Assembly (NCBI RefSeq): GCF_007828865.1
Contig: NZ_VIVK01000001.1
Location: 3,162,001-3,226,000, forward strand
From: Kribbella amoyensis
GTDB taxonomy: Bacteria > Actinomycetota > Actinomycetes > Propionibacteriales > Kribbellaceae
DNA length: 64,000 nt
Direction: 5' to 3'
Shown: positions 26,114 to 34,787 of the stretch, one piece after another
How the letters are laid out: every line of letters begins with the position of its first letter
How positions within the stretch are numbered: the stretch's first letter is position 1
Translations under genes and position numbers: made by a program
Notes under the pieces: model-generated
What the model was told of the DNA's origin: nothing
Seen by the model: the letters and a program-made list of their open reading frames with translations, nothing else
The model's database searches: none

Positions 26114-28066
26114 TTGCGTACTCTCTCGCGCTTCGTCGTGCCCTTGGCTCTGGCCGGACTTCTGGCGACGGCGGCGCTTCCAGCCTCCGCGGCACCTGCT
26201 GTCTCCGCGGCCGAGCCTTCAGTCACCGTGCTGAGTCCGGTGCCTGAGAGTACGGTTCCGCTGGGCGATGTCCCGGTGAAGCTGAAGGTTGATCTCGGCG
26301 GGGAACCGAGCGGCCGGGTCGACGTCACCCTCGGGTACTACGTGTCCGGCGCGGTCACGATCGAGCCCGGGACCTGCGACGCGACCTGCGAGCTCACCGT
26401 GCCGCTCCGGATCGGCGATTGGGATCACCCGCAGAGCGGCTCACTGCTGTTGAGCGCGAAGCTGACGACCGCGTCCGGCGCGATCAGCCACGGCGGAGGG
26501 TACCTCTCCTTCGTCGCGCCGACGCAGATCTACGAGCTTCGCCATCTCCGGGACGGAGAGGTGTTCAGCGATGGGGTGGCGGACAGCTCCGCAACCTTCC
26601 GGGTGACCGTGATCAACGATCCCGGCGAAGCCGTGGCGGAACTGCGGTTGATCGAGCTCGCCACCGGCGCCACCAGGCTGACCGCCTCCGCGCCCTTCTC
26701 GTCGTCCCGGGGCCTGGCTCGGGACGCGCTGCTCGACCTCGACGTCACCGACCTGACCGACGGCTTGTACCGGGTGGAGACCCGGGCTCGTGGCGTGGAC
26801 GGGTACTACGGCTCCGGGCAGGTCACCCAGCTTCGCGTGAACCACGCGAACCAGGCCGGCTTCGATCTCGGCGATGAAAGGCCGGCCGTCGTTGGTTGGG
26901 CCGGGCTCAGCGCGAACCTGCTGGTGCAGGGCCCGCTGCTGAGCGGGAGCAAGCCGGCCGCCGTCCGGCTCACCGTCGACGGCGCCGAGCGAGCGGTGCT
27001 GGTCTTGCCGGGGGTGTGGATGCCGAACAACTGGCAGCAACCGACTGCCAAGCAGCAGGTGTCGGTCTACATGCAGGGTGACGATCTCACGCTCGGCACA
27101 CATCAGGTCAAGCTGGAGTTGTTCGACACCGCCGGCCGGATCATCGGCCGGCCGACCACTCGGACCGTGCTGGTGTCGGACTTCAAGGCAACCGTTGTGG
27201 CGCCGACGCTGGTGGTCGGACGTCGCTCGGTCGTGACCCTCAACGGCGACGCTCCGACCGGTCATCTCCTCACCCAATGCCACGCCGAGCTGGCCGCTCC
27301 CCAGCCGATCGACAGCACGGGACTCGGAGCGTTCTGCACCACGCCGGCGGCGACCCTGCGGACCACGGCGCCGGTGACTCCCAGGGCCTCGGGGCGGAGC
27401 AGCCTCGGCCTCTACCTGAACGCCGACGGGTACTCGAAGCTCTTCGAGCGGCCGGTCACCGTGCACGCCGCCCGCCGAGCGACTACCACGGCTCCGGCGG
27501 TGCCGTACGGCCAGCGGGGTACGGCGAAGGTGACGGTTCAGGACAGCCACCGCATCGGAGCCTGGACCGCCGCACCCGCGGGCGTCACGGTCACCTTGCA
27601 GCGCCAAGCGGTCGGCAGTACCGCGTGGGCCACGGTCGGCTCGGTGAAGACCATGACTGGTGGGATCGCCTCGATCCCGTTCACCAGCGGTGCCAACGGC
27701 AACTTCCGCGCGGTCCTCGCGTCATCGGTACCGGGGGAGACCGTGATCACCCCGACCGTCGCAGCGGTGTCGGTGGCGACGGTGGTCTGGCGGAGCGTGC
27801 CGACGTCGGTCATTCGCGGCAAGGCGACGACGTATGAGGTCGCCGCCGCGCCGTACGAAGCGGGAGCCGTGGCCCACCTCCAGGCGCGCAAACCGGGCTC
27901 GACGGTCTGGACCACGGTCCGCAGTGTTGCCGTGCCGAGCAGCACGGTCACCCGCATTGCGTACTCCTTCCCGACGGCCGGTACCTGGTCGATCCGGGTT
28001 CTCCGTGCCGCCACCAAGCAACACGCGGCCGGCCTGTCCGGAGCTGCCACCGTCAAGGTCAAGTGA
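26114..28066 (+). CDS. Secreted protein with Ig-like beta-sandwich repeats
   Basis: A 650-residue exported protein. TTG 26114 follows CTGGGGGA and begins a Sec signal peptide (RFVVPLALAGLLATAALPAS). The mature part is rich in Val, Thr and Ala with regular beta segments. Two Cys (TCDATCELTVP, about residues 77-87) could form a disulfide. The C-terminal 200 residues contain two related domains (TVTLQRQAVGSTAWATVGSV and AHLQARKPGSTVWTTVRSV) that share the W-x-T-V pattern of bacterial Ig-like folds. No enzymatic motif, LPxTG or membrane anchor is visible. A role in adhesion or as a wall-associated protein is a guess. Confidence 0.75.
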   Translation: MRTLSRFVVPLALAGLLATAALPASAAPAVSAAEPSVTVLSPVPESTVPLGDVPVKLKVDLGGEPSGRVDVTLGYYVSGAVTIEPGTCDATCELTVPLRIGDWDHPQSGSLLLSAKLTTASGAISHGGGYLSFVAPTQIYELRHLRDGEVFSDGVADSSATFRVTVINDPGEAVAELRLIELATGATRLTASAPFSSSRGLARDALLDLDVTDLTDGLYRVETRARGVDGYYGSGQVTQLRVNHANQAGFDLGDERPAVVGWAGLSANLLVQGPLLSGSKPAAVRLTVDGAERAVLVLPGVWMPNNWQQPTAKQQVSVYMQGDDLTLGTHQVKLELFDTAGRIIGRPTTRTVLVSDFKATVVAPTLVVGRRSVVTLNGDAPTGHLLTQCHAELAAPQPIDSTGLGAFCTTPAATLRTTAPVTPRASGRSSLGLYLNADGYSKLFERPVTVHAARRATTTAPAVPYGQRGTAKVTVQDSHRIGAWTAAPAGVTVTLQRQAVGSTAWATVGSVKTMTGGIASIPFTSGANGNFRAVLASSVPGETVITPTVAAVSVATVVWRSVPTSVIRGKATTYEVAAAPYEAGAVAHLQARKPGSTVWTTVRSVAVPSSTVTRIAYSFPTAGTWSIRVLRAATKQHAAGLSGAATVKVK

Positions 28067-28070
28067 ACTG

Positions 28071-28110
28071 AGCGATCTCGCGCATAATGCCCGTCGTGCG
28101 CGAGATCGCT
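28071..28110 (+). promoter_or_regulatory. 13-bp stem-loop enclosing the esterase start codon
   Basis: AGCGATCTCGCGC (28071-28083) is the exact reverse complement of GCGCGAGATCGCT (28098-28110). The 14-base loop contains the ATG at 28087. In RNA the start codon would be exposed in the loop but its upstream ribosome site buried in the stem. It could also serve as a dyad operator, or end the transcript of the preceding gene. Confidence 0.55.
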
Positions 28111-28839
28111 TACAAGACTGTTGGAGGCCGGACGCTCTACCTGCGGGTGTTGCCGCCTGGAGATCCGGGTGGAGGGCAGGCGGCGGTGGCGGTCTTCTTT
28201 CACGGGGGTGGGTGGGTTCGGGGGAGTTGGGAGCAGTTCGTGCCGCAGGCCGAACTGCTGAACGCCTTGGGCATGGTCACCGTGTTGGTGGAGTACCGGC
28301 TCGACGGGCCTGTCGTGGCTGCGGCGGATGCCGTGGATGCGATGAACGCCGTGTTCGAGCTGGCAGCGGACCTCGGCGGCGATCCGGCGCGGGTCGTGGC
28401 CGTCGGGGGGTCGGCCGGTGGGCAGTTGGCGTTGGCGACCGCGGTGCTCGAATTGCCTGGTTCTGTTCCGGAGTATCGACCGGCCGCGGTTGCCCTGCTG
28501 AATCCGGTCACGGACACCACCGGCGATTTCCCGAAAGGATTTGGGCGACGTCATTTCGAGGATGACGACCAGGCTTTGATGTACTCGCCGGTGCATCACG
28601 TCAGCGCGACGACGCCGCCGTCGATCCTCTTGCACGGAACGGCGGACACGGCTGTCCACCACGAGAACTCGATCAGGTTCGCCGACGCCGTGAATGCCGT
28701 CGGCGGGCAAGCGGAAATCGTTCTGTACGACGGCCAGAAGCACGGGTTCTTCAATGCTCACAAATCCCGGGAATACTTCGAGCTGACCACCCAGGAAATC
28801 ATCGGATTCCTGCGCCGGACGGTCCTTCAGAGCTCCTGA
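28087..28839 (+). CDS. Alpha/beta hydrolase, acetyl esterase/HSL type
   Basis: A 250-residue esterase of the hormone-sensitive lipase group. HGGG (39-42) forms the oxyanion hole; Ser109 (GGSAGG), Asp187 (HGTADTAV) and His219 (KHGFFN) form the triad. There is no signal peptide, so it acts in the cytoplasm, for example on acetylated oligosaccharides after import. The VLYDGQKHGFFN ending is like that of esterases found in carbohydrate-degradation clusters. It precedes the LacI gene by 111 bases on the same strand and may be the first gene of that locus. Confidence 0.85.
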   Translation: MPVVREIAYKTVGGRTLYLRVLPPGDPGGGQAAVAVFFHGGGWVRGSWEQFVPQAELLNALGMVTVLVEYRLDGPVVAAADAVDAMNAVFELAADLGGDPARVVAVGGSAGGQLALATAVLELPGSVPEYRPAAVALLNPVTDTTGDFPKGFGRRHFEDDDQALMYSPVHHVSATTPPSILLHGTADTAVHHENSIRFADAVNAVGGQAEIVLYDGQKHGFFNAHKSREYFELTTQEIIGFLRRTVLQSS

Positions 28840-28882
28840 GCGGGGCCGGCGCCGGCTCGGCAAGAGGCTGAGGGCTGGGGTC

Positions 28883-28942
28883 TTGACGACTGGCGGCGGG
28901 TGTCCGTACGGTGGCGCTCACTTCTTATTTATACGTATTAAA
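28883..28942 (+). promoter_or_regulatory. Promoter and LacI-type operator of the glycan locus
   Basis: TTGACG (28883-28888) and TACGGT (28907-28912) with an 18-base spacer form a plausible promoter. At 28928-28941 TTTATACGTATTAA is a near-perfect palindrome around a central CG, the geometry of LacI-family operators, in otherwise very GC-rich DNA. It lies 10 bases before the regulator gene and partly overlaps the AAAGGA ribosome site, so bound regulator would shut off its own gene and those downstream. Confidence 0.65.
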
Positions 28943-28950
28943 GGACGGCC

Positions 28951-30015
28951 ATGACAGCGAAACGACGGCGCCCGACCCAGGTGGACATCGCTCGCCGGGT
29001 CGGCATCTCGCAGGCGACGGTCTCGCTCGTCATCAGCGGTGGTGCCGCCAGCGACCTGGTGGCCGAGGACACCCGGCGCGCGGTCCTGGAGGCCGCTGCC
29101 GAGCTCGGGTACACGGTGAACACCGCGGCGCGCAGTCTGAAGGGCGGGCGCAACCGGATGCTCGGCCTGTACACGTTCGAGTCGGTCTTTCCCGTGGATC
29201 AGCGGGACTTCTACTTCCCGTTCCTGCTCGGGGTGGAAGGGGCGGCCGCCGAGTTCGGGTACGACCTGCTGCTGTTCAGCTCGGCCAGTCCGGAAGCGGG
29301 CCGGCGGATCTACGCGGACGGGGTCAATCGGCTGAAGGTCGCCGACGGGTGCGTCCTGCTGGGCCGTCAGCTCGACCGCAGCGAGGTCGCCGAGCTGATC
29401 AAGGAGGATTTCCCGTTCGTCTTCGTCGGACGACGCGAGGTCCCCGGCGTCGAGCTGCCGTACGTCGCGGCCGACTACATCGGCGCGACCCGGGAGATGG
29501 TCCGCCGGTTGGCCCAGGCCGGGCACCGGAAGCTGGCGTACCTGAAGGTCACCGACGACAAGGAGTGGACCCGGGACCGCGAGGCCGGGTTCCGGCAGGG
29601 GCTCGACGAGGCCGGGATCGCCGCCGCCGACGTCCCGTTCATCGCGATCGACGAGGAGTCGCCGCTGACCGCGGTACGGCTGCGGGAGTGGCTGGCGGCC
29701 GGGATCACCGCGGTGGTGGTCGAGCCGAGCCACGACGACAGCGTGATCGCGGCCGTCGAGCGGGCCGCGACCGAGCTCGGGCTGAGCATCCCCGCGGATC
29801 TCTCGGTCGCCGTGCTCGGCGACCCACTGTTGCGGGACGCAACTGTCCGGGACTGGAGCCGGTTCGCCCTTCCCCGGGAGGAGATGGGCCGCGAAGCCGT
29901 CCGGCTCCTGCTCCAGCTGTTCGACGACACCGCGACCGAGCGGCAGCTGTACCTCGACTGCACCCAGATTCCCGGTGACTCGGTGGCCGCACCGCCCGGC
30001 CGGCCCGGCGCCTGA
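28951..30015 (+). CDS. LacI-family transcriptional regulator
   Basis: A 354-residue regulator. The N-terminal helix-turn-helix is textbook LacI (VDIARRVGISQATVSLVISG, then DTRRAVLEAAAELGYTVNTAARSL), followed by a periplasmic-binding-like ligand domain (RNRMLGLYTFES to the end). The ligand is expected to be a sugar or oligosaccharide. It heads a long same-strand series of transport and carbohydrate genes that it probably controls, with its own operator just upstream. Confidence 0.92.
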   Translation: MTAKRRRPTQVDIARRVGISQATVSLVISGGAASDLVAEDTRRAVLEAAAELGYTVNTAARSLKGGRNRMLGLYTFESVFPVDQRDFYFPFLLGVEGAAAEFGYDLLLFSSASPEAGRRIYADGVNRLKVADGCVLLGRQLDRSEVAELIKEDFPFVFVGRREVPGVELPYVAADYIGATREMVRRLAQAGHRKLAYLKVTDDKEWTRDREAGFRQGLDEAGIAAADVPFIAIDEESPLTAVRLREWLAAGITAVVVEPSHDDSVIAAVERAATELGLSIPADLSVAVLGDPLLRDATVRDWSRFALPREEMGREAVRLLLQLFDDTATERQLYLDCTQIPGDSVAAPPGRPGA

Positions 30016-30061
30016 GTTCACCGGACCACAAGGTCCGACCATTCACTTCGACGGAGGCACG

Positions 30062-30994
30062 ATGCAGAAGGTCATGGCTTACGAGCGCGGCCTGGAAAAG
30101 TACAACCCGCTGAAGACCGTCGTCACCTACGACGACTTCGACCGCGGCTTCAACGGCTGGATGGACCTGACCCCGAACTTCGTCAACGACGACTACCGGC
30201 ACCACCCGTCCGAGGTGGACCTGGCGAGCTGGGCGCCGACCATGCTGAGCGCGGCGCCGATGCGGTTCGCCGCCACCCACGGGTCGATGGAGGGCACGTA
30301 CTCGCTCAAGCTGAACACCAAGCCGGTCGCCAACCGGTACGAGGAGAAGCCGGCCAACGGCAGCATGGGGTGCGCGCTCAAGCGGCTGTCGAACTTCGAT
30401 CCCAACCTGCGCTACGTGCAGATGGAGACCTGGTACGCCTACACCCCGCAGCAGGACCGGCTCGGGTTCGGCGAGGAGGACCTGCGCGCGTTCGGCTTCT
30501 ACTTCGACCTGCAGGACACCGAGTACCGGTGGATGCCCGGCGTCCGCTACGTGAACTCGGTCAACGGCAAGCTCACCAAGAAGTGGCAGTACTGGAAGGT
30601 CGCCGAGGGCGTCACGAAGAAGGACTGGTGCTACGGCCGCGAGGACGGCTGGCAGCGGCCCGGGATCGACAACCTCTGGTACGGGCGGCGCTTCCCGGAC
30701 GGGTCGGCGGACGCCTTCCAGTGGGTGCCGGACGGTGACCAGGACCTGCTCTACAACGAAAGCCCGGACAAGATCAACTGGCTGTACCTGCGGCTGCTGG
30801 TCGACTACCAGCGCCGGGAGTACGTCGAACTGCAGAGCATGGACCGGACCTTCGACCTGCGCGGCCTGACGCCGACGCTGTCCGACCCGTACAAGAGCAT
30901 CACCAACCTGATCAACCCGATCTTCTTCGTCGAGACCGACACGAACCGCAGCGTGAATCTCTTCCTCGACTCCGTCGTGTACTCGACCGAATGA
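30062..30994 (+). CDS. Uncharacterised protein of the glycan locus
   Basis: A 310-residue protein I cannot name with certainty. ATG 30062 follows CGGAGGCAC; the upstream extension in the same frame overlaps the end of the regulator gene and is not needed. It has no signal peptide. It is rich in aromatic and acidic residues (VTYDDFDRGFNGWMDLTPNF, METWYAYTPQQDR, YFDLQDTEYRWMPGVRY), as in jelly-roll carbohydrate-binding folds. NWLYLRLLVDYQRREYVELQ and the final VNLFLDSVVYSTE look like the closing strands. A cytoplasmic sugar-handling role is inferred from its place between regulator and transporter. Confidence 0.7.
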   Translation: MQKVMAYERGLEKYNPLKTVVTYDDFDRGFNGWMDLTPNFVNDDYRHHPSEVDLASWAPTMLSAAPMRFAATHGSMEGTYSLKLNTKPVANRYEEKPANGSMGCALKRLSNFDPNLRYVQMETWYAYTPQQDRLGFGEEDLRAFGFYFDLQDTEYRWMPGVRYVNSVNGKLTKKWQYWKVAEGVTKKDWCYGREDGWQRPGIDNLWYGRRFPDGSADAFQWVPDGDQDLLYNESPDKINWLYLRLLVDYQRREYVELQSMDRTFDLRGLTPTLSDPYKSITNLINPIFFVETDTNRSVNLFLDSVVYSTE

Positions 30995-31039
30995 GCTCGT
31001 CCGTACCTCTGCCCACGCCATCTCAGAAGGGTCCGCTCC

Positions 31040-31366
31040 GTGCTCACATTCGCAACCTCGGTGATCGAACGCCGGCTGACGATCGAGGCCGCGCACACCA
31101 CCCACCCGTACGAGGTGGGCTGGGCCGGCGAGGCCGTCTTCTTCGTCCAGGTCGAAGGGACGCACCCGGCGTTGTCCGTGCAGGCGCAGATCTCGCCGGA
31201 CGGACTGCACTGGGTCGACCGCGGTACACCGACGACGGTGGCCGCGGACGACGAGATCGTCGCGCTCGAGCTGGCGAACTTCGGTGGCTGGCTCCGGCTG
31301 GCCATCACCGGAGCGACGTCCGAACAACCGGCCCGGGTGCTGGTTCACCTTGCCCTGAAGGGCTGA
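31040..31366 (+). CDS. Small beta-rich protein of the glycan locus
   Basis: A 108-residue protein with no signal peptide and alternating hydrophobic residues throughout (WAGEAVFFVQVEG, PALSVQAQISPDGLHWVDRG, WLRLAITGA, ARVLVHLALKG), so a single small beta-sandwich is likely. GTG 31040 is preceded by GAAGGG. The pattern ISPDG-x-HW recalls small modules that accompany the preceding protein type. It may be a subunit of, or bind to, the 30062 product; function unknown. Confidence 0.65.
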   Translation: MLTFATSVIERRLTIEAAHTTHPYEVGWAGEAVFFVQVEGTHPALSVQAQISPDGLHWVDRGTPTTVAADDEIVALELANFGGWLRLAITGATSEQPARVLVHLALKG

Positions 31367-31417
31367 CCAGGTAGGGCGGCCGGTGCCGGTCGCCGCGATC
31401 GAGAGGAGGCGGTATCG

Positions 31418-32347
31418 ATGCTCGCTCAGCTCGTGCGTCGACTCGGCCTGATGCTGTTCACCGTGTGGGGGGCGCTCACCCTCACCTTCGTGATCCTCCG
31501 GCTCGCCCCCGGAGACCAGGCCACCGTCCAGCTGGGACCGGACGCGACCGCGGCCGAGGTCGAGGCGCTGCGGTCCGATCTCGGCCTCGACCGGCCGCTC
31601 CCGGTGCAGTACCTGGACTACCTGGGGTCGGCGGTCACCGGGGACTTCGGCAGGTCGTACCGGTTCCGCGAGTCGGCGATGACGGTCATCCTCGAACGGT
31701 TCCCCGCGACGGTCGTCCTCGCGCTCACGGCGACGCTGCTCGCCCTGGTGATCGGGGTCCTGCTCGGCATCCTGGCCGGCCGGGCGCCGGGAAAACTCGC
31801 CGACCGGGCGATCTCGGGCATCACCCTGGTCATGCAGGCGGTGCCGCCGTTCTGGTCGGGCATCATGCTGATTCTCCTGATGGCGTTGACGTTGCGGCTG
31901 CTGCCGAGCGCGGGATCGGGCGACCTGCGGCATCTCGTACTCCCGGCCGTGACGCTCGCGATTCCGTTCACGGCGCTGGTGGCCCGGATCACCCGCAGCA
32001 GTGTCGCCGAGGTCACCACCGAGCCGTATCTGTTGACGGCTCGGTCGAAGGGGCTGACCGAGCGCGCGGTCCTCGGCCGGCACGCCCTGCGGAACGCGAT
32101 GATCCCGGTCGTCACGATCGTGTCCCTGCACATCGGCACGCTGATGGGCGGTGCGGTGATCGTCGAGCAGGTGTTCGCGTGGGAAGGTGTCGGCTCGCTC
32201 CTGGTGAGTGCCGTCGGCAACCGTGACTACGCGATCGTCCAGGGCGCGACGGTGCTGTTCGCGATCATCGTCGTGACGATGAACCTGCTCGCCGACGTGC
32301 TCAACGCCCGGCTGGATCCGCGGATCCGGGTGGGAGGGGCGTCATGA
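31418..32347 (+). CDS. Oligopeptide/oligosaccharide ABC permease, DppB type
   Basis: A 309-residue permease with six spans. The N-terminal span with LTFVILRLAPGDQATVQLGP is typical of DppB/OppB proteins, and ARSKGLTERAVLGRHALRNAMIP is the ATPase-docking loop. GAGGAGG precedes the ATG. In this family ligands include peptides, nickel and, in many catabolic loci, plant or algal oligosaccharides. Stop and next start overlap as ATGA. Confidence 0.92.
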   Translation: MLAQLVRRLGLMLFTVWGALTLTFVILRLAPGDQATVQLGPDATAAEVEALRSDLGLDRPLPVQYLDYLGSAVTGDFGRSYRFRESAMTVILERFPATVVLALTATLLALVIGVLLGILAGRAPGKLADRAISGITLVMQAVPPFWSGIMLILLMALTLRLLPSAGSGDLRHLVLPAVTLAIPFTALVARITRSSVAEVTTEPYLLTARSKGLTERAVLGRHALRNAMIPVVTIVSLHIGTLMGGAVIVEQVFAWEGVGSLLVSAVGNRDYAIVQGATVLFAIIVVTMNLLADVLNARLDPRIRVGGAS

Positions 32348-33228
32348 CGGCGATGGGGCTGGTCCAGGACACGGTCACGCCGGCGGCGACCCGGTCCCGG
32401 CGGACCACGGCCCGGAAGGTCGTTGCCGCCGTCCCCGTGGTGATCTTCGGCCTGTACGTCGTCGCGGGCCTGGTGGGTCCGTTCTTCGTCGAGTACTCGT
32501 CGGTCGGCGGGGAGCTCGACGATCGGCTGCTCGGTCCCGGCTCGGTCCTCAGCGACGGCAGTACGGCGCTGCTCGGGACCGACGCCCTCGGCCGGGATCT
32601 GCTCGGCCAGGTCGTCCACGGGGCCCGGACCTCGCTGGTGATCGGGACGCTCGTCGTCCTGTTCAGCGGCCTGGTCGGGATCACGGTCGGCTGTCTCGCG
32701 GGGTACCGGCGCGGCAAGACCGATCTGCTGGCGTCGCGGGTCATCGACGTCCTGCTCGCCTTTCCGGGGATCCTGCTGGCCATCGTCATCGCCGGGGTGT
32801 TCGACCGGAGCCTGGCGATCGTGGTGATCGCGCTCAGCGTGACCAACTGGATCGGGTTCGCCCGGCTCTCCCGGTCGATGGCGATGACCCTGCGGGAACG
32901 CGACTGGGTGCTGTCGGCAACGGTGATGGGGGTCCGGCGCGGCCGGATCATCGTCCGGCACATCCTGCCGTTCATCGCCGGGCCGACCCTGGCGCTGGCC
33001 ACCACCGAGTTCGCCGGCGCGATCCTGGCCGAGGCCTCGCTGAGCTTCCTCGGTCTCGGCCTGCCGCCGGAGTCGGCGTCCTGGGGGCAGTCGATCGCCT
33101 CCGGCAAGGAGTACCTCGGCAGCGCGTGGTGGATCTCGGCCTTCCCGGGCATCTTCCTCGCGGTGCTGGTCATCTGCGTGGGATTCACCGGGGACCGGCT
33201 CACCCGGCACTTCGGTCGCAAGCACTAG
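32344..33228 (+). CDS. Oligopeptide/oligosaccharide ABC permease, DppC type
   Basis: A 294-residue permease partner. An N-terminal span is followed by LLGTDALGRDLLGQVVHGAR, the DppC hallmark, and SATVMGVRRGRIIVRHILPF is the docking loop. ILAEASLSFLGLGLPPESASWG is also diagnostic. Six spans in total. It overlaps the DppB gene by four bases. A short GC hairpin (GCGGAC at 33228-33233 with GTCCGC at 33241-33246) stands between it and the binding-protein gene. Confidence 0.92.
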   Translation: MTAMGLVQDTVTPAATRSRRTTARKVVAAVPVVIFGLYVVAGLVGPFFVEYSSVGGELDDRLLGPGSVLSDGSTALLGTDALGRDLLGQVVHGARTSLVIGTLVVLFSGLVGITVGCLAGYRRGKTDLLASRVIDVLLAFPGILLAIVIAGVFDRSLAIVVIALSVTNWIGFARLSRSMAMTLRERDWVLSATVMGVRRGRIIVRHILPFIAGPTLALATTEFAGAILAEASLSFLGLGLPPESASWGQSIASGKEYLGSAWWISAFPGIFLAVLVICVGFTGDRLTRHFGRKH

Positions 33229-33293
33229 CGGACGGCGGCGGTCCGCACCTGGTACGTCGCAAAGCCGAGCACAGCTCAGTGAGGAGCAAGGAC

Positions 33294-34787
33294 ATGAGAT
33301 TCCTTCGGCACTCCGTGATCGCGGCCACCGCGGTCCTCAGCCTGGTCGCGGCCACGGCCTGTGACTCCGGCGGGAGTTCCGCGGCCGGCGGGGAGATCGC
33401 CGTCGCGGGCCAGTTCCCGATCGAGTCGATCGACCCGAACGGGCCGCTGGCGATCGACGGCGGCACCCGGGTCGCGTCGATCCAGCTCTACAGCCCGTTG
33501 CTGGACACGGTCGGCCCGGGCAAGTTCGACGGCAGGGTCGCGGAGAAGTGGGAGACCGACGGCACCGCGACGAAGACCACCTTCACGCTGCGGCCGGGGA
33601 TCACCTTCTCCGACGGCACCCCGATCACCGGCCAGGACGTGGTGAAGTCGTTCGAGCGCACGGTGGCGGCGGACAGCCCGTTCTCGGCGAACTTCAAGAA
33701 CGTCAAGGCCCAGGCGACCGGGACCGTGGTGACGTTCACCTCGGCGAACCCCGACCCGGCGCTCCCGGCCAAGCTGACCGGCCTGATGATCACCCCGGCC
33801 GCCGCCACCGAGCAGAGCTACCTGGACAAGCCGGTGACGTCCGGCCCGTTCCAGGTGGAGTCGTTCACCCCGGGGGGCGATCTGGTGATGGTGCCGAACG
33901 CCAAGTACTGGGGCGACAAGCCGACGATCGAGCGGGTCACGATCCGCTCGGTCCCCGAGGTCGCCGCCCGGGTCACCGCGCTGGAGACCGGTGAGCTCGA
34001 CATCATCTGGGGCATCTCCGACGACCAGGTGAAGCAGCTGAAGAGCAACTCCGAGATCGAGATCGCCTCGGCGGCCGGCTCCGGGGTCCTGACCATGTGG
34101 ATGAACTCGTCGACACCGTCGTTGCAGAAGGCCGAGGTCCGCAAGGCGCTGTGGCAGGCGGTCGACTTCGACAAGAAGATCAAGGCCCTCTACCCGGACA
34201 GCGGTGAGCCCGCCAACTCGGTGATCGCGCCGACCGTCTTCGGGTACGCCCCGCAGGAGCCGGTCAAGTACGACCCGGATGCGGCCAAGAAGGCGCTCGT
34301 CGCCGCGGGGTTCGACTTCAACACGACGCTGCGCTTCCACTTCTCCCAGGCCCAGTTCCGGCAGTGGGTGACGTCGGTGGTGTCCGATCTCGCGGCCATC
34401 GGGGTCAAGGCCCAGGCGTTGGAGAAGGAGCAGGCCGTCTACACCAAGGACCTGCTGGCGCTGAAGTGGGACATCAACATCCAGCAGGTCGGCACGCTCG
34501 GCCTGGACGCGTCGTACAACCTCGGCCGGCTCTACACCTGCGCGGCGAAGCGGACCGGGTACTGCGACCCGAAGCTGGACGAGCTGCTGAAGAAGGCCGG
34601 GAGCGCGGTCGATCCGGAGGACCGGAAGACGGCGTACGCCGAGGCGACCAAGCTGATCTGGGACCAGGCGGTCGGGATGTACCCGATGTTCGTCAAGAAC
34701 CTCTTCGCGAACCGGTCGTCGGTCGGCGGCTTCCAGCCGGACGGTGAAGGGCTGCCGCGGTTCCAGTCGGTGACCCTCGATGGGTGA
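33294..34787 (+). CDS. Family 5 solute-binding lipoprotein of the Dpp-type importer
   Basis: A 497-residue SBP_bac_5 protein. The lipobox VAATAC puts the acylated Cys at residue 23. FTLRPGITFSDGTPITGQDVVKSFER is the family signature and VRKALWQAVDFDKKIKALYP, DPDAAKKALVAAGF follow in the expected order. ATG 33294 is preceded by GAGGAG; the longer frame runs back into the DppC gene. The ligand is not evident; the neighbouring sulfatase, glucosidase and beta-helix protein favour an oligosaccharide over a peptide. Confidence 0.92.
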   Translation: MRFLRHSVIAATAVLSLVAATACDSGGSSAAGGEIAVAGQFPIESIDPNGPLAIDGGTRVASIQLYSPLLDTVGPGKFDGRVAEKWETDGTATKTTFTLRPGITFSDGTPITGQDVVKSFERTVAADSPFSANFKNVKAQATGTVVTFTSANPDPALPAKLTGLMITPAAATEQSYLDKPVTSGPFQVESFTPGGDLVMVPNAKYWGDKPTIERVTIRSVPEVAARVTALETGELDIIWGISDDQVKQLKSNSEIEIASAAGSGVLTMWMNSSTPSLQKAEVRKALWQAVDFDKKIKALYPDSGEPANSVIAPTVFGYAPQEPVKYDPDAAKKALVAAGFDFNTTLRFHFSQAQFRQWVTSVVSDLAAIGVKAQALEKEQAVYTKDLLALKWDINIQQVGTLGLDASYNLGRLYTCAAKRTGYCDPKLDELLKKAGSAVDPEDRKTAYAEATKLIWDQAVGMYPMFVKNLFANRSSVGGFQPDGEGLPRFQSVTLDG

